A stretch of 64,000 bases of DNA from an uncultured Bacteroides sp. (lineage in GTDB: Bacteria; Bacteroidota; Bacteroidia; Bacteroidales; Bacteroidaceae): assembly GCF_963677945.1 (NCBI RefSeq), contig NZ_OY782578.1, positions 4,183,258 to 4,247,257 of the forward strand, given 5' to 3'. A program made the translations under genes and the position numbers. Shown one piece after another: positions 35,756-44,456 of this stretch; positions within the stretch are counted from its first letter, which is position 1; every line of letters starts with the position of its first letter. The notes under the pieces were generated by a model. That model was not told where the DNA came from. It saw only the letters and a list, made by a program, of their open reading frames with translations, and did not search any database.

Positions 35756-36976
35756 CTATTTATTGATCAACTCATGCATTTTCTTCTTCTCTTCCTCCTT
35801 CTCTTTCTCAAATTGTTGCAAATCTTCCCTAACCAAATCAATCTTAAGCAACAATTGCTGCATGCCCTTAAAGTCGAGCCTGAAAGTATTATGAGAATGA
35901 TAATCTTCCAATACAGGTTCAATTTCAGCCAAGAAATCATCTTCATCATTGTTGAAGTCAAGGATATCGTCTTCCATTACCATATCCAGACTAGCTAACA
36001 GCTGACGCATACCGTCAAAGTCAAGCTGATAAGTATTGTGAGAATGGTAATCTTTACTTTTTGAGATAAGCTGACTTCCTTCAATGAAGTATTTATCATA
36101 GTTAAGATCTCGTTCATCGCATGGGATACAGAAGTAATTGCCCATATCCTCGCTATTAGCCATTTCCTCTCGGGTAACAAGTGTTTCGTACAGTTTTTCA
36201 CCATGACGAGTGCCAATTACTCTTACTTTAGTTTTAGAGTGATAAAGCTCAATTAATGCTCGTGAGAGTATATCCAATGTTGCAGCCGGTGCTTTTTGCA
36301 CAAATAAATCACCGTTTTTTCCATGCTGAAAAGCATAAAGAACCAAATCTACAGCATCATCCAACGTCATCATGAAGCGAGTCATATTCGGATCTGTCAG
36401 TGTAATATCCTTGCCAGCCTTTATCTGATCTATCCACAACGGAATCACCGATCCACGGCTTGCCATCACATTACCATAGCGGGTACAACAAATAGTTGTA
36501 GTCGCATCCGGTCCCAACGCACGCCCCTTGGCTATAGCAACTTTCTCCATCATTGCCTTTGATATACCCATTGCATTAATGGGATAACAAGCCTTATCTG
36601 TAGAAAGAACCACAATATTCTTCACTCCATGATCAATGGCCGAACTCAACACATTTTCTGTACCAATAATATTGGTGTACACAGCCTGCATGGGAAAAAA
36701 CTCACAGGAAGGAACCTGTTTCAGAGCTGCAGCACTGAACACATAATCCACTCCTTTCATCACTCCATCTACAGAACTTCTGTCGCGCACATCACCAATA
36801 TAAAACTTCAACTTATTATTCTGCATCTGATGGCGCATATCGTCCTGCTTCTTCTCATCTCTGCTGAATATCCTTATTTCTTTGATATCACTATCCAGAA
36901 ACCTCTTTACAACCGCATTACCAAAAGAACCCGTTCCTCCGGTAATTAATAATATTTTATCTTTAAAGATTGACAT
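35756..36976 (-). CDS. capE: CapE/FnlA-like UDP-GlcNAc 4,6-dehydratase/5-epimerase with duplicated C-terminus
   Basis: The 406-residue enzyme performs the first step of UDP-L-FucNAc synthesis. It has the Rossmann loop TGGTGSFG (12-19), STDKACYPINAMGISK with Met136 and Lys140 in the place of the usual Tyr/Lys pair, as in inverting dehydratases, and GTRHGEKLYE near 255. Normal members are about 340 residues and end with one Y-x-SHNT-x2-LD-x2-GM-x2-LL module. Here the module occurs twice, at 309-333 and 358-382, joined by an acidic linker, followed by a charged Glu/Lys-rich tail. The duplication is visible in the DNA also. Confidence 0.9.
   Translation of the reverse strand: MSIFKDKILLITGGTGSFGNAVVKRFLDSDIKEIRIFSRDEKKQDDMRHQMQNNKLKFYIGDVRDRSSVDGVMKGVDYVFSAAALKQVPSCEFFPMQAVYTNIIGTENVLSSAIDHGVKNIVVLSTDKACYPINAMGISKAMMEKVAIAKGRALGPDATTTICCTRYGNVMASRGSVIPLWIDQIKAGKDITLTDPNMTRFMMTLDDAVDLVLYAFQHGKNGDLFVQKAPAATLDILSRALIELYHSKTKVRVIGTRHGEKLYETLVTREEMANSEDMGNYFCIPCDERDLNYDKYFIEGSQLISKSKDYHSHNTYQLDFDGMRQLLASLDMVMEDDILDFNNDEDDFLAEIEPVLEDYHSHNTFRLDFKGMQQLLLKIDLVREDLQQFEKEKEEEKKKMHELINK
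35831..36052. repeat. Intragenic direct duplication within capE
   Basis: Segments 35978-36052 and 35831-35905 code for the two SHNT modules and have similar DNA (for example GAGAATGATAATC versus GAGAATGGTAATC). They are 147 bp apart, a multiple of three, so the frame is kept. Confidence 0.75.
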
Positions 36977-37003
36977 ATATCTACCCTTTCATTTATTTAA
37001 TTA

Positions 37004-38068
37004 TCAAGAAAAACAACTCTCAACTTTTTTTTCAAATAATAAAATCTCAGAACTAATCTCTTTTGTTATCAAATCACATCCTTCATTAAAGATATCAGCA
37101 TCAAATGAATCGATGTATTGCGTCAGTTTTTCACTTATATTGTCCTGCTCATTCACAACCACACCCAGTCTGTACTTTTCAACATACTTGGCCTGAATAC
37201 TTTCTTCATTTACAATCATCGGCTTCCGGTGAATAACAGCCAGGTAAAAACGATTGCTCATTATGTTTACATCGTGTACACCTGTAGGAAGCAGTATGTT
37301 TATAAAATCGGATCTTTTCACTATATCATCCTCTTCCTCTTTTCTGTAGCGCCCGGTAAAAAGTACATTTTTGTATTTCCTCTGTAAAACCAGCTTTTCC
37401 AGACTCTCTTTCGCATTCCCGTTACCGGCAAAGAGTAATATAATAGTATTCCTATCTCCAAATGCATCAATTATCCTCGAGTTCGTAGCATAATCTCGCA
37501 ACTGACCAATGGTAAGAATCCTTATATTATTTCTGTCAAATGGCACATACTTATAGTCGTTGCAAACAGCACTCGAACGTAAATTGTGGCTCAGGGTAAA
37601 TTCAACATCTCGGGGAAGCCAGAAAAGAAATCCGGGAGAGGAAACACAATTCAATGCTGAGTTTTTAAGGTACTGATGAAAACGGCTTTTGTATATGGTC
37701 AACAACTTCGAGTAATCTCTGATATCAATGATATACCTGTTATTAAAATGTTTCTTCAAATATTTCCCAAGAAATAAAGAAGCCTGAATGGTATGCACAA
37801 TTACAAAATCATAATTTTCTTTTTCCAGTTCTTTCCGTACAAAGGCAGCGAAGCGCCGGTAATCAATGTATTTCCTGTACAAGGGCATTGTCTCGGCACT
37901 TTCCAGGTTATAAGCACTATTATCCATGGATTGCGGAAAACTATCATTCCCTTTCCTGTTCCAGGAAATAAAGTGAAACGGAATCCCATTTCGCTTCAGC
38001 ACATCTGTATAATAGTTCAGATAAGGAGCTGAATTAATATCCGAAGGAATAACAATCGCTACTTTCAT
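37004..38068 (-). CDS. GT4-like glycosyltransferase
   Basis: The protein has about 354 residues and a GT-B layout. The N-terminal half starts VAIVIPSDINSAPYLNYY and has VIVHTIQASLFLGKYL; the C-terminal half begins with IRILTIGQLRDY, then LLFAGNGNAKE and VLFTGRYRKEEED as in GT4 enzymes. The ATG at 38068 is preferred over the GTG one codon upstream. It lies 27 bp upstream of capE and 5 bp downstream of the first gene of the operon. The acceptor is not known. Confidence 0.78.
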   Translation of the reverse strand: MKVAIVIPSDINSAPYLNYYTDVLKRNGIPFHFISWNRKGNDSFPQSMDNSAYNLESAETMPLYRKYIDYRRFAAFVRKELEKENYDFVIVHTIQASLFLGKYLKKHFNNRYIIDIRDYSKLLTIYKSRFHQYLKNSALNCVSSPGFLFWLPRDVEFTLSHNLRSSAVCNDYKYVPFDRNNIRILTIGQLRDYATNSRIIDAFGDRNTIILLFAGNGNAKESLEKLVLQRKYKNVLFTGRYRKEEEDDIVKRSDFINILLPTGVHDVNIMSNRFYLAVIHRKPMIVNEESIQAKYVEKYRLGVVVNEQDNISEKLTQYIDSFDADIFNEGCDLITKEISSEILLFEKKVESCFS

Positions 38069-38073
38069 CACTT

Positions 38074-39054
38074 TTAAAGCGTTATTGGCTGATTATTCTT
38101 TTTTTTCTTAAAGAGACGCAGTATAGCATATATTCCCAGACAATGACGGGGGAACAGAGAAAACAGATATCCTTCCATTCTGTACTTTACCGATGAACTA
38201 TTTATCAATGCGGGAAACAGAAACCGGCTCTCATAAAATACATCCGACAATAATTTCCTATCCCTTACATTCATCTTCAAAGCGTTAAATAAAGAATTAT
38301 TTAAAGCCAGAGAGATCAGATTATTAAAGTATGGCTTAAACTGCTTGTCCACATGGGCTGCCATAAACACGGAGAGAGCCACTACTACTTTCACATAATC
38401 AAAAGAACGCTTTGGGCTAACCGTTTGCATAATAGACCCCTCCCTTATCAGGTAATTATAAACAATACCTCTGTAAACCATCAATTTATCGGCAAAATAG
38501 AGCATACGTGGAGTAAACTCAAAATCCTCGTGGTAAACACAGGGCATAAACCGAAGTCCGTATTCATCCAGAAACGATCTCTTGTACACATAAAACTGTG
38601 CAGGTCTTATAATGCCCTTAGCCAGCAACATCTTGCCACTTATTGCATTCTCATCACTCACTCTGTATTCCGAAGAAGGTTTGTCGTTTATGATAAAACG
38701 ACATCCCATGGCCAGCACATCAATACCGTTAAGCTGCTCCATTATATTAGCCAGACAGTTGGCATCAATCCAGTCATCAGAATCCACAAACCACACATAT
38801 TCTCCTTTAGCCAGAGACAACCCCTTGTTACGGGCCTCACTTAGTCCGGCATTCAATTGTGAAGTTATGTTTATATTATCGTATTTGCAAGCCACCTCCT
38901 CAGCAATAGCCAGACTATTATCCTTCGTTCCATCATTTACTACAATAATCTCATAACTGGCAGAACTGCAGTCCTGTCGTGCACAACTCACGAGACACTT
39001 TTCAACGTATTTCTCTACATTGTAAACTGGGATAATTATTGACAGCTTAAGCAT
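38074..39054 (-). CDS. GT2-family glycosyltransferase, first gene of polysaccharide operon
   Basis: The 326-residue GT-A enzyme has LSIIIPVYNVEKYVEKCL, IVVNDGTKDNS, GLSEARNKGL and FVDSDDWI (DxD motif). A basic, hydrophobic C-terminal tail may associate with the membrane. As the first gene of the operon it replaces the UpxY-type antiterminator found at the head of many Bacteroides capsule loci. Donor sugar is not known. Confidence 0.87.
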   Translation of the reverse strand: MLKLSIIIPVYNVEKYVEKCLVSCARQDCSSASYEIIVVNDGTKDNSLAIAEEVACKYDNINITSQLNAGLSEARNKGLSLAKGEYVWFVDSDDWIDANCLANIMEQLNGIDVLAMGCRFIINDKPSSEYRVSDENAISGKMLLAKGIIRPAQFYVYKRSFLDEYGLRFMPCVYHEDFEFTPRMLYFADKLMVYRGIVYNYLIREGSIMQTVSPKRSFDYVKVVVALSVFMAAHVDKQFKPYFNNLISLALNNSLFNALKMNVRDRKLLSDVFYESRFLFPALINSSSVKYRMEGYLFSLFPRHCLGIYAILRLFKKKKNNQPITL

Positions 39055-39376
39055 AAATAAAAAATTATTTTTCTAAGTTTATGAGAAGAAAAAAGTTCGT
39101 CACTACCATACGGAGCAACTAACGTTTTTTAATTTTATATAAAATGACAATAATTAGATACTTATTTCACTTTAGAAACAAATTAAACGTATGAAAGGTT
39201 GCTTTAACCATTGAAAAACATTCCTAAAAATAGCTTTAAATTAAGAAGATTAAAGATTCATCTGGTAAGAGTCTTAATTAATCAAAAAACTATAAAACCA
39301 GCTATTAAAACATTAAATAATTGCAACAATACACGCTACTTATTTGTTTAATGTATGCACCATAATATTGAGTCAT
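39055..39376. other. Divergent intergenic region between polysaccharide operon and GH16
   Basis: The 322-bp AT-rich spacer must hold the promoters of two divergent units. I see no exact TAnnTTTG element, no upxY/upxZ-like gene and no obvious pair of long inverted repeats that would mark an invertible promoter. Confidence 0.5.
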
Positions 39377-40216
39377 ATGAATGTCTTTGAAAAATTACTA
39401 GCTTCGCTATTCTTTGTAGGCATTGCTACCATTGCGTGTAGCGACGGTACCGAACATTTCGTTTATCCTGATCCCCCCGAAGAGGAAGAACCGGATACAG
39501 TTTCAGTTGATACAGTACTCTTTGAAGATTCTTTCAACCAAACATCATCTGTTCCCGATGCTAAGAAATGGGTATTATGCTATAAACAACCTGGCGTTGC
39601 CTGGGCCAACTATCTTTCCGGGAGTTATAATCAGGCATACGTAGAAGATGGGAAACTCATACTGAAAGGCGAAGTTGTAAACGGAGTTTATAAGGCTGGA
39701 GGCATTCAGACAAAAGGACGATTTGATTTCACACACGGAAAAGTAGAGGTCTCCGCCAGAATAAAGAGTGCACAGGGAGCCTGGGCTGCTATATGGATGA
39801 TGCCGGTTAAACAGCCGTATGGATGGCCAGCTGATGGCGAGATTGATATTATGGAGAATGTCAGTAAAAACATTGTCGTTCAGCAAACGGTGCATACGTA
39901 CTATACTAACGTTTTAAAACAAACCATTCCTGTACACAGCACCACCAAATCATTTCTGCAGAACGATTTCAATACATATGCTGTAGAATGGAGTGCAGAA
40001 AAGATTGAGTTCTTTATCAACGGAATATCCACACTCATTTACCCAAACCTTCATCTCATTAATGAGAGTACGCAGAACCAGTGGCCATTCAATCACCCGT
40101 TTTACATCATTCTAAACCTCTCACTGGGAGGTCCGGGTACCTGGCCTGGCGAGATCATGGATTCAGAGCTTCCGGCTTATATGGAGATAGACTGGGTTAA
40201 AGTAAGCAAATTGTAG
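39377..40216 (+). CDS. GH16 beta-glucanase-like lipoprotein (copy 1)
   Basis: The 279-residue protein has a lipoprotein signal (TIAC, Cys21), a linker rich in Pro and Glu, and a GH16 beta-sandwich. The catalytic motif GEIDIME is at 154-160, with Glu155 as nucleophile and Glu160 as acid/base. GGIQTKGRFDFTHGKVEVSA and AIWMMP are also typical. I chose ATG 39377; a TTG at 39344 is unlikely because it would precede the signal peptide. It lies alone on the plus strand. Its paralogue at 42907-43779 is very similar through the core. GH16 acts on beta-1,3/1,4-glucans, laminarin or galactans; specificity is not clear. Confidence 0.9.
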   Translation: MNVFEKLLASLFFVGIATIACSDGTEHFVYPDPPEEEEPDTVSVDTVLFEDSFNQTSSVPDAKKWVLCYKQPGVAWANYLSGSYNQAYVEDGKLILKGEVVNGVYKAGGIQTKGRFDFTHGKVEVSARIKSAQGAWAAIWMMPVKQPYGWPADGEIDIMENVSKNIVVQQTVHTYYTNVLKQTIPVHSTTKSFLQNDFNTYAVEWSAEKIEFFINGISTLIYPNLHLINESTQNQWPFNHPFYIILNLSLGGPGTWPGEIMDSELPAYMEIDWVKVSKL

Positions 40217-40254
40217 TAGTATATCATACTAAAAGCTCATAAACAATGCATGAA

Positions 40255-40289
40255 AAAAGGCTGAACTCTTCAAAAAAGTTCAGCCTTTT
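40255..40289. terminator. Bidirectional rho-independent terminator
   Basis: AAAAGGCTGAACT (40255-40267) and AGTTCAGCCTTTT (40277-40289) form a perfect 13-bp stem with a 9-nt loop, with T-runs on both strands. It serves the convergent GH16 gene (plus) and LRR gene (minus). Confidence 0.9.
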
Positions 40290-40309
40290 CTTTTCAATGT
40301 ATTACAGAT

Positions 40310-41824
40310 TTATAAAGCAACCTTGAAGGTTTTACTTGTCACCTTAACAATATAAATATGATTTTCAGGAACCACAATGCGCGATATAGCATCCGTTACC
40401 CTGAACATCTGTATCAAAGCACCTGCTTCGTTATAAACCAGAACTTCATCACCAACACTTGCTCCTTCAACAATTATAGCATTACCTTCTGTGTAAACCT
40501 TTATGTTATCCGCAACAAATTCCGGTATGGCAACTCCGGCTTCTTCTATGATATAGGTAAAACTGCTCCATCCGGTTGCACTCCTGTAGCTTGCCGAATA
40601 TCCTGTGGGTACGTAAAGCTTACAGGTTGTTTTATTAACCAGACTAAAGGTATTGTTAGTGGCAGCAGGCGGTGCCGCAGGTCTGCTGTGTATGGAGGTT
40701 AGTCCGGTACATGAAGCAAATGCTCCGTCACCTGTAGTTGTAACACCACTCGGTATGGTTACTGTAGCCAGACTTTTGCAATTATTAAAGGCATATATGT
40801 CAATATAAGTCAGTCCGGTACCCAAATCCAAGGAAGTAAGCCCTTCACAATAACCAAATGCTCCCCATCCAATAGAAGAAACACTGTTGGGTATAGCAAT
40901 AGACGTCAGTTGATTGCAATTATAAAATGCATCCTTAGGAAGAGAAGCCACATTAGTACCAATAATAGCAGAAGTTAATCCCGTACAGTTATAAAAAGCT
41001 CCTTCACCCACTGTAGTCACACTGTTACCAATCACTACTGACGACAAACCATCACATGATTCAAATGCAAAACTCTTAATAGTAGAAACAGTGGAAGGCA
41101 CCTCATAATATGATGACTTTGAATTGGGATAAGCAACCAGCGTCAGTTTGTTTTTGCTAAGAAGCACACCGTCAACCGAAGAAAAAGTCAGGTTAGCGTC
41201 AGCAACAATAAACTCCCTTAAGGCAGAACAGAAAGTAAAAGCCCCCTCACCTATCGAGTTTACTGAAGCCGGAATAGTCATTGAGATTATCCCCGAACAA
41301 TGCCAGAAAGCTCTCGTGCCTATCGTTGTTAGTTTAGATGGCAGAGCAATCGAGGTGAGCAACGGACAGTTACCAAAACAAAAATTGCCAATCGACGTAA
41401 TGTTTGGCCCCAGTGTAACAGAAGTAAGTCCTGTACACTCCTGAAACGCCTGATTGGAGATAAGTGTCACATTCGTAGGGAGTATCACTGTTTTTAATTT
41501 TGGTAAACTGAAAAACATATATTCAGGAATCTGGTTATTAGTAACAGAAATAGCCTTCGATAGCCAAAAGGCTCCCCCTGCCACCATCGTCACACCAGAT
41601 ATATCCAGATTAGTTAGATTATCCATGCTTCGCAACGCACCCACGTCGTTGGCATTCATCTGTCCGGTAATTGTCAGGTCAGTTATCACATCTATCTGGT
41701 CACCCAGTGCCGAGTTAAGTCCCCAGGCCACATTATTGATAGTTACCCCTTGAACCTTCATACCATAACTTTGAAACAAACATATCAATACCAATATACA
41801 TTTACCAATTGTATTTGTTTTCAT
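40310..41824 (-). CDS. BspA-type leucine-rich repeat surface protein
   Basis: The protein has 504 residues. A signal peptide (about 1-25) precedes some ten LRR_5 repeats of about 23 residues (pattern SIGxxAFxxCxxLTSVxIPxxV) from about 100 to 400, then a C-terminal beta-sandwich with YVPTGYSASYRSA and an IYIVKV-type ending like sorting or secretion domains. BspA-like proteins bind host or bacterial surfaces. The ATG at 41824 overlaps the stop of the fucosyltransferase-like gene (ATGA), so the two are coupled. Function here is unknown. Confidence 0.87.
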   Translation of the reverse strand: MKTNTIGKCILVLICLFQSYGMKVQGVTINNVAWGLNSALGDQIDVITDLTITGQMNANDVGALRSMDNLTNLDISGVTMVAGGAFWLSKAISVTNNQIPEYMFFSLPKLKTVILPTNVTLISNQAFQECTGLTSVTLGPNITSIGNFCFGNCPLLTSIALPSKLTTIGTRAFWHCSGIISMTIPASVNSIGEGAFTFCSALREFIVADANLTFSSVDGVLLSKNKLTLVAYPNSKSSYYEVPSTVSTIKSFAFESCDGLSSVVIGNSVTTVGEGAFYNCTGLTSAIIGTNVASLPKDAFYNCNQLTSIAIPNSVSSIGWGAFGYCEGLTSLDLGTGLTYIDIYAFNNCKSLATVTIPSGVTTTGDGAFASCTGLTSIHSRPAAPPAATNNTFSLVNKTTCKLYVPTGYSASYRSATGWSSFTYIIEEAGVAIPEFVADNIKVYTEGNAIIVEGASVGDEVLVYNEAGALIQMFRVTDAISRIVVPENHIYIVKVTSKTFKVAL

Positions 41825-42657
41825 GATCCATTCATTCTGTTTTTTAAAATAATACAATCAATGCCATTCAGTTGTGCAGCTGTTGTAGAATAGGAGCTCC
41901 AGGCCGATCCGAAAATCTTGGTAGTCCGGGCAAGCGTATACATTTCCACCAATGCATCCTGCATTCCGCTAACACTATTCCTGTCTGCAACTTTATCAGA
42001 GGTAGTTATCCTGCTTCCAAAAACAGAGAGGAGAACTTTTTTGTCTTCCTGAGAGTCCGATGCCAGATAAAAGTTTGCCTCCGGGCAATCATCTATCTCC
42101 TTTTTAATCTGATCAATAAAAAGCTGGGTAGGACTCTCTCTTATAGATGTTATATTATCTGTTCTACGAATATGAATACCAATGGTATGCTCATTAAACG
42201 AGGCTGCTTTTTTGTTTATCTGTTCCTGTAAGGAAGAAACCGGCGTAAACGAGCTATACTTTTTATGAATGTCCGAATGAAAAAAATCCACGCAACTGGT
42301 CAGGTAAACACTCTTTTTTCGGGCCCACATTCTGAAGTCGAACCCATTATTCACACATTCATCGGCTTCGTCCACATAAATACAATCGTCAAAACGCATC
42401 CACTGAAAAGGTCGTGGCAGAAAGAAATTCTTTTTCCGCGGATTATCATTAATCAGCCAGTCAATCAAAGAAGCTTCCTTCAGCGTTACATTGCAATCAG
42501 GAATCTTTTGAAAGAGTTCATCAAAGCGGCAGTTCAGTGCACGAGTCTTGTACCAGATAATGCACAAACCAACATCCGCCTCCATAGCCAGTGCTATAGC
42601 AGAATCAATGGTTCTCATCCGGTTGGCAAGTCCCCCAATAGGTACTAATGTAATCAT
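41821..42657 (-). CDS. Fucosyltransferase-like protein (GT11/O-fucosyltransferase type)
   Basis: The protein has about 278 residues, starting at ATG 42657; a GTG at 42684 would add nine residues. It starts VPIGGLANRMRT, a GDP-binding loop of alpha-1,2/1,6-fucosyltransferase-type enzymes, and has GIHIRRTDN, the HxRRxD motif that binds GDP-fucose, and a late strand IFGSAWSSYSTTAAQL. No signal peptide is seen, so it acts in the cytoplasm. Coupling with a secreted LRR protein suggests that it decorates a surface glycan, but the donor is only inferred. Confidence 0.72.
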   Translation of the reverse strand: MITLVPIGGLANRMRTIDSAIALAMEADVGLCIIWYKTRALNCRFDELFQKIPDCNVTLKEASLIDWLINDNPRKKNFFLPRPFQWMRFDDCIYVDEADECVNNGFDFRMWARKKSVYLTSCVDFFHSDIHKKYSSFTPVSSLQEQINKKAASFNEHTIGIHIRRTDNITSIRESPTQLFIDQIKKEIDDCPEANFYLASDSQEDKKVLLSVFGSRITTSDKVADRNSVSGMQDALVEMYTLARTTKIFGSAWSSYSTTAAQLNGIDCIILKNRMNGS

Positions 42658-42791
42658 CCGCTTGAACTTTATTATACGTAGCACTACATGTCCACTTTAA
42701 TAAAACAACACATCATGTAAATGGTTTCTTAAAATAAAATAAAGAATAGTCAGTCTAATAGTTAATTATGAAATATCAGAGGTCTATCAAC

Positions 42792-42820
42792 AAAAAAATC
42801 CCGGAATTACTCCCGAGATT
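42792..42820 (-). terminator. Rho-independent terminator of GH16 copy 2
   Basis: On the minus strand AATCTCGG (42820-42813) pairs with CCGGGATT (42805-42798), with one G-U pair and a short loop, and is followed by seven T residues. It lies 90 bp beyond the GH16 stop codon. Confidence 0.75.
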
Positions 42821-42906
42821 CTTTCATTAAGCAAACATTACCTGTTTTAAGTCACATATATCAAAAGCGATGGTTCTGTTTAGTTAGTTAGTTCAAAAAA
42901 GTTTGG

Positions 42907-43779
42907 TTAGTTACGAGTAACCTTTACCCAGTCAACTTCCATATATCCTGGTAAGTCAGAGTCTGTAATAGTTCCGGGCCATGTTCCTGCTCCACCTAAA
43001 GCAAAGTTTAGGATAACATAAAAATTTTTGTTAAACGGCCATTGTTTCATTGAAGCTTCATCGCTCAGGTGCATATTTGGATAGCTCAAAGTAACCTGCC
43101 CATTAATAGTAAACTGAACCATTTCAGGAGTCCAGTTTACCCCGTAAGTATTGAACTGACCTGTATTGAAAGGCTTGGTCACACTACGAATCGGATCAAT
43201 CTTACCTAAATCGTTAGCATAATGAGTATGTACAGTCTGGTGCGCATCAGTCTCGTAACTTACTTGTTCCATGATGTCTATTTCTCCGCAAGAAGGCCAT
43301 CCTGCACTCATATCATCAGGCATCATCCATATAGCAGGCCATCCTCCTTGTGCTGTTTTAAAACGTGCACGCACTTCAATCTTACCATAAGTAAATGAAA
43401 ACTTACCATAAGTCTGTATACCACCAGCTTTATATGTTCCATTAACCTTTTCTCCTTTTACAACCAATACTCCGTTAGAAACGTAAGCCTGATCATAGCT
43501 TTGAGAGAGGTAGTTACCCCATGCAACACCTGGTAATGTAGGGCATAAAACCCATTTAGTATTATCCGGAATGGAACTAGTCTGATTAAAATCGTCCTGG
43601 AAGATTACATTTTCATCGTTAGTCTTGGTATTGTTACTCGTAGTGTCCTTGCTAGCTGTAACAGGGTTTGTTGTTGCGGCGGCTTCTATTGTTTCGGTAG
43701 TTACCGTGTCTTCGCTACATGCTGTGTTGAAAGCTGCAGTTAGCAGCATAATCAATAAAAAATAGGATTTTCTCTTCAT
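42907..43779 (-). CDS. GH16 beta-glucanase-like lipoprotein (copy 2)
   Basis: The 290-residue protein has a lipoprotein signal (NTAC, Cys21), a Thr/Asn-rich linker (about 22-57) and a GH16 domain with GEIDIME at 165-171. The core is closely similar to copy 1 (both have FNQTSS, PGVAW, NYLS, YKAGGIQT, AIWMMP and QWPFN). I chose ATG 43779, where the signal peptide begins; the frame stays open for another 69 codons upstream but without signal features. It has its own promoter and terminator, so it is a single-gene unit. Substrate is probably a beta-glucan. Confidence 0.9.
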   Translation of the reverse strand: MKRKSYFLLIMLLTAAFNTACSEDTVTTETIEAAATTNPVTASKDTTSNNTKTNDENVIFQDDFNQTSSIPDNTKWVLCPTLPGVAWGNYLSQSYDQAYVSNGVLVVKGEKVNGTYKAGGIQTYGKFSFTYGKIEVRARFKTAQGGWPAIWMMPDDMSAGWPSCGEIDIMEQVSYETDAHQTVHTHYANDLGKIDPIRSVTKPFNTGQFNTYGVNWTPEMVQFTINGQVTLSYPNMHLSDEASMKQWPFNKNFYVILNFALGGAGTWPGTITDSDLPGYMEVDWVKVTRN

Positions 43780-43841
43780 AAATAAATTTTGATAATTTAG
43801 CTTAATTTGATTAATTGTTTGGTTAATGAATTTTAGTGCTG

Positions 43842-43849
43842 CAAATATA
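43842..43849 (-). promoter_or_regulatory. Possible -7 promoter element of GH16 copy 2
   Basis: TATATTTG on the minus strand (43849-43842) is an exact TAnnTTTG match, 62 bp before the start codon. No TTTG at the -33 position is seen. Confidence 0.4.
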
Positions 43850-43965
43850 TGGGGAAATATTTTAGAATCCGGCATCATTTTTTCTATATTAGTGATTATT
43901 AGTACTTTAAAAATTACTTTTCTTTTACAATAAAGTACACATCGCATTAATAGTATAATTCTTGA

Positions 43966-43997
43966 AACAAAAAAACAGCGGTACAAAACCGCTGTTT
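43966..43997 (-). terminator. Rho-independent terminator of the SusCD-GH43-GH28 operon
   Basis: AAACAGCGGT (minus strand 43997-43988) pairs with ACCGCTGTTT (43982-43973) as a perfect 10-bp stem with a 5-nt loop, then seven T residues. It lies about 460 bp beyond the GH28 stop codon, so an unannotated 3' leader or an earlier stop is possible. Confidence 0.75.
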
Positions 43998-44456
43998 ATG
44001 TCCATATTTAAAGAAATAAATTATTATACTTATTGATTCTTGAAATTATCATCTTTTCACTCATTCATAGTGAAAAAGCCATAATTAAAGGATTCTATTA
44101 TATTCTGATGAGTAACTTTAATTATTCAGAATGGAAATAGACAGGAGGGAAATCAGTTTTTGTTCAATCCAAAACATGGTAACACAATTGTTTTATATAC
44201 ACTTAAAAAATTATCGATATTGTTCCTGAATTTTGCATTAAATATTTTGTAAGAATCCTTTCTAATTCTAAAAATTAACTCTTTACTTCTAGTCATTCAG
44301 GCGAGCTTTTCAAGTTTACGTTTCAGGAATATATAAAATTGTTTTATTTAATTGTGTTAGTGTATTTTAAAGTGAATTAAATCACTTGTTTAATCAACTA
44401 TTTTTTAGTTCTTATTTTAGTATTTTCTTTTTGCTTGATCAAAAAAACAAAAAAAA
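43998..44456. other. AT-rich spacer between GH28 and terminator
   Basis: This 459-bp stretch has no supported gene. A small hairpin (TTTTCACT at 44054-44061 with AGTGAAAA at 44069-44076) is the only structure that I see. Confidence 0.5.

Noticed and set aside
39055..39376. Invertible promoter of the capsule type
   Set aside because: I could not find a long inverted-repeat pair flanking a promoter here.
43780..43986. 69-codon N-terminal extension of GH16 copy 2
   Set aside because: It would bury the lipoprotein signal inside the protein, and it runs through the promoter-like element.
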